This document shows, one piece after another, positions 36,372 to 47,849 of a stretch of DNA of 64,000 nt. Numbering within the stretch: the first letter of the stretch is position 1; each line of letters starts with the position of its first letter. The DNA comes from Sphagnum magellanicum (lineage: Eukaryota; Streptophyta; Sphagnopsida; Sphagnales; Sphagnaceae): contig CM038918.1 of the NCBI GenBank assembly GCA_021904315.1, forward strand, positions 13,469,349 to 13,533,348, written 5' to 3'. The position numbers were made by a program, and so were the translations under genes. Under the pieces are notes generated by a model that saw only the letters and a list, made by a program, of their open reading frames with translations, searched no databases and was not told where the DNA came from.

Positions 36372-37145
36372 ATTTCCCAAAGAGTTATACCTTAGTACCC
36401 TAAGGTCAGTTTTGGTCGTTAAATAATTCTCAAAATAGGGAAATGAAATTTAGTGAGAGAATATGAAGTTGACATGTTGAAAATCATCCTAATTAATTAT
36501 CATAGGCTACATACTCTGAATAATTTTTCATCACTCATATCACAATAATATTATAATAGATGATGGAAAAAAATAATTATTTCAAAATTTAAAAATGAAT
36601 TCATTTTTTTTAATAATAATTATTCATTTTTTCAATGTGGAAACTGATCCTAGGCTAAGAGTGGCTATATGAGCATTGAGGAGGACCTTACAAAGTTACA
36701 AATCACAAGCAAGAAAGAAAGAAAGATAGATGATGATTTGTTGCTACTTCAGCAATCTGGACTAAAGAATGTTCCAAATCATGTGGATTCTGCAAGTTGG
36801 ACTCAGTCAGCCTCTTTTGTCAGATGCTACTACAAACCAACAAACTCTGCTGCCCTTTGTTGTATGGAAAGTTGAAACCCCCATTTATTTATTGGCCTTG
36901 CCTACCAAGGCAAGGAAATTGTGTTGTGTTTTAGATTCATTATAGGGTATAGTAGCTTAAGGGATTTTTATAGGCCCCTAGGTACCTAATAGGTCTATTT
37001 TTTTTATATGAGGATTTTTGAAAGATGATATTTTAGCTTGTGTCGAAACTTGAGATTAGTTATAAGAGTTATGATATCTTGAAGGATTTTGAGAGGGATT
37101 TTTTTAAGATTATATTTTTGCATGGTGAAATATTTGAATTTCCAT
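36372..37145 (+). repeat. dispersed repeat 'A-B', downstream copy with an insert
   Basis: Part B (36372-36655) and part A (36893-37145) match the upstream minus-strand copy at 7130-7745, in permuted order. Between them lies about 235 bp of unrelated, more GC-rich DNA (see the entry at 36663). The permutation suggests that the original was a tandem B-A-B-A or had long terminal repeats. No internal coding domain is visible. Confidence 0.7.
36663..36875 (+). other. coding-like segment inside the A-B repeat
   Basis: An ATG at 36669 opens 68 codons with a protein-like, charged composition (KKERKIDDDLLLLQQSGLKN and onward) and a stop at 36873-36875. It is clearly richer in GC than the repeat halves on both sides. 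I recognise no family. It may be a captured exon fragment, or unrelated DNA that separated two repeat pieces. There is no evidence of expression. Confidence 0.3.
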
Positions 37146-37202
37146 AATTCTTCCCCTATTTTTTTCCCCTCTTTTGGGAGAGTGTTGGATTTTTTGTTGT
37201 TC

Positions 37203-37281
37203 CCAATGTGTTCCCATCAAGTCCCCAATGGGTTCACAACATGTTCCCATCAAGTCCCTAATGGGTTCACAACATGTTCCC
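37203..37281 (+). repeat. 33-bp minisatellite, about 2.4 copies
   Basis: The unit contains TGTTCCCATCAAG and AATGGGTTCACAACA. The period of 33 keeps frame, so one frame repeats an 11-residue SHQVPNGFTTC block. That frame looks incidental rather than a gene. Confidence 0.85.
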
Positions 37282-37457
37282 AATAACTCCTCACTGTATA
37301 TCCCATATCCTTTGCCCTATACTCTTGTTGGCTATTTATAACTAGCCCAGAGGAGGAGATTACAACATACATGAATTTGGACTGATCTAAGCTTGATTTA
37401 TTTTATTGGATGGGCCAATCAAAGATTTGGATGCATGCTGGCTTCACCTCAAAAGCT

Positions 37458-37632
37458 TAAACCCTAAACCCTAAACCTGGGCTGCCAAGAATTTCTATGC
37501 CTAACTTACCTTTGTTCTTAACCAGGCTACAATGGCAGCAAGGGCACGAAGTTCCAACTGTGAGACAGAGTTTGCTCTTACATGCTCCCTGCAAAACATC
37601 AAGCTCAGAATGCCTTAAACCCTAAACCCTAA
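37458..37632 (-). repeat. two telomere-like / telo-box tracts
   Basis: CCCTAAA-type runs lie at 37458-37477 (three units) and 37615-37632 (two units). They sit at the edge of a locally GC-richer segment (37.4-38.8 kb). Telo boxes (AAACCCTAA) are common in plant promoters, but no downstream gene could be identified. Confidence 0.85.
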
Positions 37633-37956
37633 GAGATTGGTTTGAGTGATAATCTTTGAGCTGCCACCTTTTCCTCAATTCTTGGGGGAGGGGATTGGTC
37701 TTCTTTTACATTTCTCCATGTTTGTTTGGTGAAGGGAGATTGATATACTTTATTTTGGGGAATAATATTTGGCCTGTTAGGGTTTATCATCTGCCTGCCT
37801 GCCTGCTTTCTTTTGAAAGGAAAAATCATGACTGCACCAGAAACACCTACTACTACTACCTTTTGATACCTAGTTTTGCCCCAAAAAGTGCAATCCGGGG
37901 AGTGAAAGGAAAAATGGGTTAGGAAGAAAAAGACAGAAAATGGACTGGGGAGTAGG

Positions 37957-37963
37957 CCAGGCC

Positions 37964-37995
<32 letters not shown>

Positions 37996-38004
37996 ATGAT
38001 GGGT
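37957..38004 (+). repeat. compound trinucleotide microsatellite (CTG)n(ATG)n
   Basis: About eight CTG/GCT triplets pass directly into about five GAT/ATG triplets. Confidence 0.95.
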
Positions 38005-38181
38005 GTCAAGTGTCAACCATCCAGTGAAATTGTTTGGATGATTGAGAGGTTCACAACATCATTACAAAAGACAAAACAAAGGAGAGACAGAGAGAGTGAG
38101 AGAGGTTTCTGGGTTTCTACAACTGACTGACAGAGTACCAACGAGGAACAGGAGTGAGTGATTGGCTAGCAATAACACATG

Positions 38182-38481
38182 TGAGTTGCAGATGGGGGAT
38201 ACAAGAGCTTGGAAATATCCAATGAAGGGGATTGGCTGTTGCAAGCTGCAGATGGGGGATACAACAGCTTGGAAACATCCAATGAAGGGGATTGGCTGTT
38301 GCAAGCTGCAGATGGGGGATACAAGAGCTTGGAAATATCCAATGAAGGGGATTGGCTGTTGCAAGCTGCAGAGGGGGGATACAACAGCTTGGAAATATCC
38401 AATGAAAGGTATTGGCTGTTGCGAGCTGCAGATGGGGGATACAAGAGCTTGGAAATATCTAAACAAAGAGATTGGCTGTTG
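38182..38481 (+). repeat. 60-bp tandem repeat, five copies, open in several frames
   Basis: Five almost identical 60-bp units. Variants alternate (ACAAGAG...ATATCC versus ACAACAG...ACATCC), which implies a 120-bp higher-order unit. Because 60 is divisible by 3, several frames stay open. The plus strand reads 20-residue repeats such as WLLQAADGGYKSLEISNEGD in one frame and CCKLQMGDTRAWKYPMKGIG in another, and the minus strand has a repeat containing DISKLLYPPSAACNSQ. Open stretches reach 166 codons (38162-38662, +) and 140 codons (38062-38484, -). Whether any is translated is unknown; no splice or promoter context singles one out. Confidence 0.92.
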
Positions 38482-38867
38482 CATGGAACATTTGTTGCAA
38501 CAGAGTGAAAAAGGGAGATTGGGTGGGGACCATAGTTGCTTTAAAATCTGGCGCCTGCCTGCCTGCCTGCCTGCTGGACCTCCTCCAGTTCTCCTCCTCC
38601 TCCTGCTCCTCAGGCTTGCTTCCCTTTTCTTCTCTCTGCTGCATCCAGTTTCACTAGTCTAGTTGAGCCAGGCCCAGCTTCACACATGCAGGCATATGTA
38701 AAGGACTCATTCACGGAGTGAGGTCATCAGTCAGTGGAAGAAAAGATGGGATGGGATCTCTTCTTGTAAATGCACACACTTCCAAGTATTTTGTCTAAAG
38801 TTCTGGTCCTCTTTGTCTTGAAAATGAACAGGCATATAATCTGTTGCAAGCAGTGTTTGTTTTGTCA

Positions 38868-39240
38868 CTCTTGTGATATAGCCAAACTGGCAATTATCTA
38901 CATGAATATATAGCCAAATTTGAAAACAAGCTTAATATTATGAAAGTAAAATTTTTTATACATGGTCCTTTTTTAGGCTACCTACTTGAAGCATGTAGAG
39001 AAATCTGGAAATTTTCTTAATTTTGGTCAAAATATGGCTGTTGAAAATCTCAAAAAACACTAGGTTTTAGCACATTTAATGATTAATATGGCTTTTCTGG
39101 CTATATATAGCCAGCCAAAAAAAAGGCTGGTTGCCAAGTTGCAACACAAGCTTGGGGGGGGGGGGGGGGTGGTTTCAATTTTGTGATGTAGCCAAAGTGG
39201 TGATCTTCCATAGAAAGATTTAGCCAAATTTGGCTAAATA
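38868..39240 (+). repeat. TAGCCAAATTTGGCTA repeat family, downstream copies
   Basis: Two direct copies begin near 38868 (CTTGTGATATAGCCAAACTGG) and 39177 (ATTTTGTGATGTAGCCAAAG). The second contains a perfect 20-bp palindrome at 39219-39238, TTTAGCCAAATTTGGCTAAA. A partial inverted copy lies at about 40795-40870. The family also occurs at 8.1-8.7 kb, just upstream of the gene. Confidence 0.7.
39153..39169 (+). repeat. poly-G run
   Basis: About 17 consecutive G residues follow AAGCTT. It has strong G-quadruplex potential and is prone to length error in sequencing. Confidence 0.85.
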
Positions 39241-41540
39241 TGAATGTAAATATTTTAAAGCTTGTTATTCCAGATATCCGGATTCAGCTTCTGGTGTCCA
39301 CATAACTAATAATCCTCCTTCACAAACTTGCGTCCCCCCATTCACTTTGACTTCATCTCAGTTCAACACTTTCCTTCACACAATCCACATCCAGCACAGG
39401 GGATCCATGTCCATCTCATTTTTCCATGTAATAGAGTTGTCTGTAAAGTAATGGAAAACACGGCACGAGAACCCTGAGTTTGGTCATATAGCGGGTGAGA
39501 TTCAAAACAAACTTGCTAAAAAGTACATTAGCATTCAAGGGGGGTGAAACTCAGAAAACCATCAATCTTGGTGGTAAAACTGAGTTTCATCCTGTCTTTT
39601 CTTTTTCCTGAGCGCCTCCACTGCTGCTACATTTATTTTCACTGCTCCTACCTGTACAACGACTATAATTACTCTTGAACCTTGTGCATTAAATGCTGAG
39701 TTTCAACATTTCATACTGAGATTTGATAAAATTTCATTACTTTGCAGATACCACTGAAAGAGGGGGATAGGGTGTGAAAGAAGGCACAAAGACAGGGTGA
39801 CTTTACAGATAACTCTAATCTGTAAAGGTGTTTTCCTCCCTTGTTGATGTAATTATCTTAAGTTTGATAACTGAATTCAACCTTTTAAATTTCATTCTTT
39901 TTTTGTTAATGTAAAAACCCTAGTTTGGCCACATAAAAACCTACCACAAATTTTCTAGTGTATTGGAAGCTAACCTTAGAAAGTGAGAGGTGGATGTTTC
40001 AAAAGGTGAAATGCTCACTCGGGCATTCCATTTTTTTTCAAATACCCCCATGGAAAAAAAATGATTTCCAGTTTTTAGAGCCCCAGAGCAAGGCATTTCT
40101 GAAGTAAGTGCCCAGAAACCAAAAGGGGTTCTTTATTAGAAATGAGCTTATAGTTAGAGGAGGGAACACATGCTGTGCATGATGTATGGTGTATTATTGG
40201 TACAAGCACTATGATAGTAGCCTGGCAGTTTCAGCACTTTTTTTGCCAAATATTTAATTGTATTTTCAAAAAAATCAGCAAAAATCAGGAAAAAAAAAAA
40301 AATCAAAAGAAATATTTATTAAAATATTTTACAAAGGTATTATTAATTTGACAGCCAAGGTACCTTATTTGATTCCAAGATATTTCCAAGTAACATATTA
40401 AAATAGATATTTACAAGATTTCGAAAATGAACTTCTTTTTTTTTCTTTTTGAAAATCACTGAATTTTTATTTTCTTCTAATAATTAATTACTGCCAAATC
40501 TTTCAAGCTAGTACAGTGATGAAATTTTATGAAACAATTTGATATTCTTGGCTGCTAAAGTAAGATCTGCATGTCTTTATTTTTTTCATTTTTGTTCCAA
40601 AAAAACAAGGAAAAAAGGAGGGGGAGGGGGGGAAAAAAAAAAAAAAAAAGTAATATCTGCATGTCAATCAGCCAAAGATTTTTTTTTCCAAATGGAAATA
40701 TTTTTATGATAAATTCCAGTAGGCCAACTATATAGAAGCATTTTTATTTTTTTAAATTCATATCTGGTATATAACCAAATTTGCCCTCCTTTTTTCTGTT
40801 TTTTTTTTCAGGGAGGATGATCGCCATTTTGGCTATAATACAAAATTGGTAAAAAAAACTGGCTATTGATCACCCCTGATAAATTATTTGTATGTGATTA
40901 ATAGATTAGGCCCAATATGTAGCAAGGATATTTACTGAATGGATATTGTGGTACCTCAAGGGATTACCACCCTAGTACCAATTTATTTATTTATTTATTA
41001 AAAGGTATTTTGGTATCAGGGGAAAAAAAAATTCCAAATTTGTGGTTTTCAAAAGTTTGGCATTTTTTTCATTTTTTAGCAATTTCTTTTTTCGAAATTA
41101 AACATTTTCTTAAAACAAGACTTCCAGATTTTTCCTTCTTTTTTTTCAGTCTCCATAGTGCGAAAATTTGCCCCCCAAAAAAAAATACTATAAATTGGTA
41201 TTAGTACAATATTTTAAGAGATTTTCAGCTTGGAATTGAAAAATATTCAATATTTTTACATAAATCAGGATGTCAATCATTTTTCATCCATTTTGATAGA
41301 TAACATTCGTGTGTGTTATATTTCTCATTACATTCTTTTATTCTTGTTTGCTTCAGTTCACCTCTACAAACTCCAAAATGCCTTTCCTTTCTTTTTGCAG
41401 ATTGCATGGCTCTTTTAAGCTTGGGAGGAACCCTTTCTAGCTAGGCTCTAGAGTTGTCCATGCTACATTTTGAGAGCAATTTGAGATGTTTCAGGCTTGA
41501 ATTATACAATTTTTTCTTGTGTCCAATCTTTACAAAACAA
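39241..41540. other. AT-rich DNA with homopolymer runs, no gene seen
   Basis: Long A/T runs, an inverted partial copy of the TAGCCAAATTTGGCTA repeat at about 40795-40870, and a purine tract (G-rich, then at least 17 A) at about 40617-40649. No supportable coding frame. Confidence 0.55.
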
Positions 41541-41559
41541 TGTGGAATTTAAGCCCATT

Positions 41560-42060
41560 GTCAATACAAGGATGAAAAATCATTTAAATGGATGACTTTT
41601 TTAATTGATTAACCAAATGAAATGATTTTCTATGGAGAAAACATTAACCCAAGCAATCCATATCCATGGATGAAATATATTTTGATGGATGAATTTAACC
41701 CCATTTATTAGATGAATTATGTCCAAATGCCATCATGAATTGCCCAACTAGAGGAAATCTTTCCTAATGGCTGAATGAAACAATAAAATGAAACTCATTT
41801 CAAAATGAAATAAGTTTTATCCATGGAATATCATCTAGGGTTTTTCTTCATCCACAAAATAATTCATTTGAAGTGAATTCCATCCATTAAATTTCATCTA
41901 CAGTCCATGAATGTTCATCCATGGAATATCATCCATGAATTCAAATGAATAAATGGATGAAATTTTGTTATCATGAATTAACTTGGATGAAATCACATGA
42001 TTGAAGTTTGGATGAACTTTCATAAATCGAACATAAAGCTAAGACGATATTCAATGGATG
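41560..42060. repeat. degenerate ATGGATGAA / TTCATCCAT repeat field
   Basis: The nonamer ATGGATGAA and its reverse complement occur many times in both orientations, with palindromic joins such as TTCATCCATGGA. It looks like an expanded and mutated short palindromic satellite. Confidence 0.65.
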
Positions 42061-43730
42061 ATTTTTATTTCATTTTGAAATTCTAGTGATGAGTTTTTTT
42101 TGAAGAATTAATATCTGGGTGATTTTTTGGAATCTATCATATAATCTTCCTTTGACAATTCTAAAGAAATTTCCTATTGTATGGGCATCCCTAGACATTT
42201 TCAAAGACAATTCTAGAAATAACTACCTCATTTTCAAATCTAATTAACTCACTTTTTTCCTAATAATTGCCTCACTCCTTTCCTAATACTTACCTCCGTC
42301 CTTATAACCATCTCACTCATTTTCTCTTTTTCACTACTCACCAACATGATATGAAAAGGCAAATTAACATGTGTATTTTCATGTCCATGATATTTATATT
42401 AATTCAAATCAAATTTGATATTGACATAAATAATGATGAATTATTGGAAACCATATGAAAACATAAGAAAAAAAAGTTGATGATCGCTAGTAATGCAAAA
42501 TAATGCAACACCCAAATTTAGTAGACTTATATATAGGCATGGAATCCTCAAGAAGACATACATGATAGACTAATGAGGATGCTCATGATTTTCACTTATG
42601 TGGGATGATGAAAAAATATTTTAAATCAAATGATTTCAAAAAAATGGAGATCATTTTGCATCTTCATCCATCAACATGTTTTATTTAAGTTTTCATGAAA
42701 AGGATTGTTGAACTAAGGGGGGGATGTCCACTTGTTCAAAAAAACAACGATGTTACAAGGGGAAGAACAATTTTGTTTGAATTCCCATTCCTTTCGAATT
42801 TTTTTGGCATGAAAAGTTTGAATGAGATTAACAACTAGAATTGAATTAGCTACAACAATGCTAAAAGATGAAGTTCTAGGAAATCCTTCTAAAATATGCG
42901 ATGGACATTTACCTTTGCACACAGTGTTGGACATTTGCAACATTTGTTCACCCAAAGGCATGTTTAATAATTCTATTGGAGGTGAAGGTGTAGGTGTAAA
43001 TACACCATCAATTGAAGCATCATTGGAAAAACAAACATTTACATGTGAAGGATTAAAAGAAAAATAAATTGATACTTGAAATTTGATGGGTGCCTCAGTG
43101 GTGGCATCGTCACAAACCAGAATTGAACCAAAGCTCATTGATGCAAGTAGTAGCAATGTATTTGAACCCAAAACCAACCCTAATCATAAACATAGTAAAA
43201 AACATGTGCAAAAAAAATGTTACAACAATTGTGAGTAACAATTTAAACCTGGATGCAATTGCAAAAAACTCAAAAGCAAAAAGCAAAGTCCATTAGAATA
43301 CTTACAGTAAACATTAGAACTAAAATGCAATAGTAGAGTGCAACACCAAGTACTTATAGTAAACACCAAAAGCAAAATGCAACACCAACTATTTGCAACA
43401 AAACACAAAATTCATGTACACCAAATCCCTAAAACTAGTACACCAAATTCTAGAGTGCAAAAGTGCACAATGTTACAAAGGCATGATCATAAGTTTTATA
43501 ACAATGACGATCATACCTTGAAGCAGTTACTAATAAGCTTGATGGCAATGATGTCTATTTGTTGGAACTTGGAGGCCTAGAGTCTTCACTAGCAAGTTGG
43601 CAACTATCCATTAGTGCTTCTCAAGTTAAATGCTTGCAACTTGCAACTCAAGCAAGCTCTTTGAAATACTAGACTTAAGTGGCAACAACAACAAATCCAA
43701 AAGAGAAATCAATCACAACATAGATTCACA

Positions 43731-44366
43731 ATAGGGTAATAATAGTGAACGAATGGGTTTAGAATGCTACAAAACACAAATGTGATGAATGTCGTGGCCA
43801 AGGAAGATTGTTGTGAATTGAATAGGGTAGTAACAACAAGCGAATGGGTTTAGAATGTTACAAAACACAAATGCGATGAATGTCATCGCCAAGGAGGATT
43901 GTTGTGAATTGAATAGGGTGGTAACAACAAGCGAATGGGTTTAGAATGCTACAAAACACAAATGCGATGAATGTCGTCGCCAAGGAGGATTGTTGTGAAT
44001 TGAATAGGGTAGTAACAACAAGCGAATGGGTTTAGAATGCTACAAAACACAAATGCGATGAATGTCGTGGCCAAGGAGGATTGTTGTGAATTGAATAGGG
44101 TAGTAACAACAAGCGAATGGGTTTAGAATGTTACAAAACACAAATGCGATGAATGTCGTGGCCAAGGAGGATTGTTATGAATTGAATAGGGTAGTAACAA
44201 CAAGCGAATGGGTTTAAAATGCTACAAAACACAAATGCGATGAATGTCGTCGCCAAGGAGGATTGTTGTGAATTGAATAGGGTAGTAACAACAAGCGAAT
44301 GGGTTTAGAATGATATGAAACACAAATGCGATGTACGTCATTGCCAAGGAGGATTGTTATGAATTG
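43731..44366 (+). repeat. 91-bp minisatellite, seven copies
   Basis: Units start at 43731, 43821, 43912, 44003, 44094, 44185 and 44276, a spacing of 91 (the first is 90). Each contains AGCGAATGGGTTTAGAATG, CACAAATGCGATGAATGTCG and CCAAGGAGGATTGTTGTGAA. The outer units are the most diverged, as expected from unequal exchange in the middle. A CG dinucleotide is kept in most units, so the array may be a methylation target. Confidence 0.95.
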
Positions 44367-44369
44367 ATT

Positions 44370-45480
44370 GGCGTCACAATTGGATTCTGGCATCCAATGG
44401 CCAAACTATTTTGCAAAGGTGGCTACTAGGGATTTACCTTTTATCAACAAAGTGACTCCTGCCACATCAAAAGTCATTGATTGCCTGTGATTTTGGCCCC
44501 AATCTAATGGTCTGAAATAAACCTAGGTGGTTGAATTGCCCCATTTTGGCTTGAAAAAATGCTGAAATTCGCCAAAATAAAAAACTTTGTTGAGGCTATC
44601 AAAAGTCACACTACAGTTTAACACCTACTCTTGATTAGTCAGATGGTATTGATTGGTCCAGGTGGTTTGCTATTAATAAGTTCTGGTCTTTTATTATTAT
44701 CCTAGGTTCATGTTTATGGATGAGGCTTGGAATGAGTAAGTAAATAATTTTGGATGGGAAAATTACTATTATTGCACTGCAGGGCCAAATGAAGGTTATT
44801 TGGGTGGGACCTGCTCTCAACATGATCCAAGCTAACTACTAACTAGGACCTCTTGATCCAGTCCTGGATTAGGAAACACAGCTCTCTCTGGAAATAGACA
44901 TGAATGACAGGACTACTTACAGACACCCAAGTTCCCTTGGAGATTACATTGAATGATTGACTGGTGTAGGAAAGATAGATCTGATTGGAGTGGAACTTTG
45001 TGTTGTGCTCTTAACCCTAATTATTATAACCCCTTAATTATCTACAAAACATGCATATTTTTTTGGGGAATTAGACCCACTTTACACTAGGAGTCAAGGC
45101 CAATGTTCAACTCAAATCAAGCATTCCTATTGGTGCAAAAGTTGAAATCACTATAAGTCAAGGCTGAAATAAATTTTTAACATGTTTTCAATCTGCCCCA
45201 AGTTATTAATAACTGCTGAACTTTAATAGCCTTGTATTGGCCCCAAGGCTGAAAACAAACAATACCCATCGAATTTGGGAAGCCAAATTTGCAACCCTTT
45301 GAGCCAATGTTCCAGCATTTATTAATATCCTGAGGTCAATGTTTTAGCATTTATTAGTAAGTTGGGTCCAAACAACACATCAAAAATGCTCAAAGTTGGC
45401 CTCAAGTTTTTTCAGCCCTTTGACTCCTAGTAAAGAGTGCCTTAGGCACCATAGATAGAGGGTCATTGTATAAGGTGATT
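44370..45480. other. intergenic DNA, no gene seen
   Basis: Moderately AT-rich sequence with no frame above about 65 codons and no recognised element. Confidence 0.5.
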
Positions 45481-45504
45481 TCCCTTTGGCCTAACTTGGT
45501 ATGA

Positions 45505-45790
45505 GGTATATAAGAGCAGCTCCGGTATATAAGAGCAGCTCCACTGATGCTCAGTATGTGACCCTGCCAAATTATTTCTCACATCCAAGATTAGTCATTT
45601 ACCTTTTTTTTCAACCCCACCCATAAAACTAAAACTGAGACTACTTACAAACAAGTGGGAGACTACTTAGTAACCAATAGCAATCCACCTGCACCAATCA
45701 AACTATCTGCCCAATGAACAGCAGATGTTAGGCAGAGCACCTGGACCAATCAAACTATCTAGCCAATCAACAATAGAGTGTTAGGCACTG
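45505..45790 (+). repeat. tandem TATATAAG motif followed by a duplicated CCAAT-rich unit
   Basis: A perfect 19-bp tandem repeat (GGTATATAAGAGCAGCTCC, twice) spans 45505-45542. Downstream, about 45692-45790 holds two copies of a unit starting ACCAATCAAACTATCT, with more CCAAT boxes and ending GTTAGGCA. The mix of TATA-like and CCAAT motifs is promoter-like, but no gene follows in either direction. Confidence 0.7.
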
Positions 45791-46619
45791 CTACTACGCC
45801 TTTTCTTAGCCTCAGCATCCTCCTGTGGAAAAATGCTGGGCTAAAACTATTTTGCTGAGCCAAACCGGCATGTTTTGACTTTTCTTCATCCAATTTTCTT
45901 TTTATGGGCCACATATTGAGCATTGCTGGAGCTGATGCTCGAAGAGACGTACGCAGGCCTCATCCATAAGTCTCCAATAAAGACACTGGACTTGGGAGAA
46001 AACAATGAGTTCCATAAACCGACAAAGAAGGTGTTAATTGATGTTTGAGACAGATAAATTGAATAACTTGTGATGCATTGGGTGGACACATGAGCAACAT
46101 AGATAGAGAATTTTGACCAAAAAAAAAGGGATGTGTTGCAACCATGACAATGAAATTAAATGAAATTCACAAAAATATGAAAGGAACCTTTCCTTGAACA
46201 TTGTAGTGCACTAGCATGTGATCAAAGGTTGAAGAACTCCACAAGCTATATAAGGTAGCCAAACCTTATATGGATAGTTTGAGAAATTCCCAATTTTTGG
46301 GGGAAAAGGCCCTATGAGTTTGTGAGTTTCAAGAATGGGTGCAGCTAAGTTCTGGACTTTAGAGATTGAGTTCACATTTAAAAAGGAACTTGACCTCATT
46401 ACAAATTCTGGAGGAATGATTATCATGATTGTTGAGAGGTGGCCACATAAAATTATAGCTCAAGAGGAGATGGGCATGTATGTGTAAATATTTACAATGG
46501 GTATTAAAGTTATTTACAAAGACAATAAAACACAAGAATGGAACCTTGGGTTTCATTGAAATTAGGGATGATGGTCAAAATGCAGGAAAAACTATACCAA
46601 AAGTGGAGATTTAAGGGAT

Positions 46620-47230
46620 TACACAAAGCCTATGTATGGGGTTAGGATTTCCTAGGTTAGGAGATACCTGAAGATTAGGTAGAGACTACTTAGGACTGAC
46701 TCATAATGCAAGAGGGGATTACATCATCTTAGCTAGGGGGCTATTTAGTATAGAGGTTATCAAAAGCTTTACATAAAAGGCTACATAAGGTTTACCTAGG
46801 GAGACATCTAGGGATCTATCTAGCTTATGAGATAACTAAGGGTTATTTAAAGGGCTACCGAGACTATTTAGGGAGACACTTAAGAGCCTACATTTAGGTT
46901 ATGGGATATTTAAAGGTTCATTTGAAGGTTATATAGAGTCGAATTGTGGGGCTACCTAGGAATTTCTTAGGTTAGAGAATACTTAGGAGTTATTTAGCAA
47001 GCTACCTAAGGCTTATTCATAGGGCAAGAGGCGATTATATCAGGCCTACATAAGGGGTTACTTGAGAGACACCTAGGGGCTTACCTAGGTTATGAAATAT
47101 TTAAAGCCTACTTAGGGGACTACATAGAGCCTACCTATGAGGCTAGCTAAGAATTTTTCAGCTTAGTGGATATCTACAGGGCTACATACTAGGACTTACA
47201 TATGGGAGGCTACCTAAGGACTACTTAACT
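46620..47230 (+). repeat. CTAGG-rich degenerate repeat domain, first half
   Basis: Dozens of degenerate phrases of the type GGGCTACCTAGG, GACTACTTAGG and GGTTATTTAAAGG follow each other at about 20-40 bp spacing, all reading in this polarity (purine-led GGG...TAC). No coding frame survives. Confidence 0.75.
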
Positions 47231-47239
47231 AAAATAGAT

Positions 47240-47780
47240 TCATAGTCCCTATCTTCATCCTTAAATAATGTTTTTTAAGTCCCTCCTAACTTAAGTAGGA
47301 CCTTAGGTAACCCCTAATGTAACACCTTATGTAGTTACTATATAACCTATGTACTATTCCTTATGTAACTCCTTATGTAAGCTTTAGATAGCATGTAACC
47401 TAGGTAGGCCCCTAGGCAACCTCTCTGTAATCCCCCTAAATTATTTAGGTAAGCCCTTTAAATAACCCCTAGGTATATCCTAAATTAGGAACTCTACATA
47501 TAGTCCCCTAGATAGGTTTTATGTAACTTCCTAAGTAACCCCTAAGTTATCCCCCTAGCCTATTTAGGCTCCTAGGTAACCTCTAGAGAAGGCTTTAGGT
47601 AATCATTAGGTACGCCCATAGGTAGGCCCACTGTAGTCCCCCATGCAAGGTTTGCATCACCCTATCCTACATGGGTAGCTGGATAAATAGGTAGGTAGGT
47701 AGGTAGATAAGTAGGTAACCTATAGTTAGGGAAGTAAGCTTTAACCTAGTTAACCCCCTACCTAGGTGGTAGTCTCCAAA
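47240..47780 (-). repeat. CTAGG-rich degenerate repeat domain, second half in opposite polarity
   Basis: The same phrases appear as their reverse complements (CCTAGGTAGGCCCCTAGG, AACCCCTAAGTTA, CCTTATGTAACTCC). The pivot is at about 47230-47275. A (GGTA)n run lies near 47687-47704. With the first half this makes a diverged inverted domain of about 1.15 kb. Confidence 0.75.
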
Positions 47781-47849
47781 TCTTTTTGACCATAGCCTAA
47801 GTAGGCCATAGGGTGAATGAGTACCATGAACATCAAAAATCAAGCCCAA

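Noticed and set aside
42713-43177. 154-codon minus-strand frame as a gene
   Set aside because: Composition is low-complexity, the plus strand is also open here, and no motif or splice context supports it. It was left out rather than called hypothetical.
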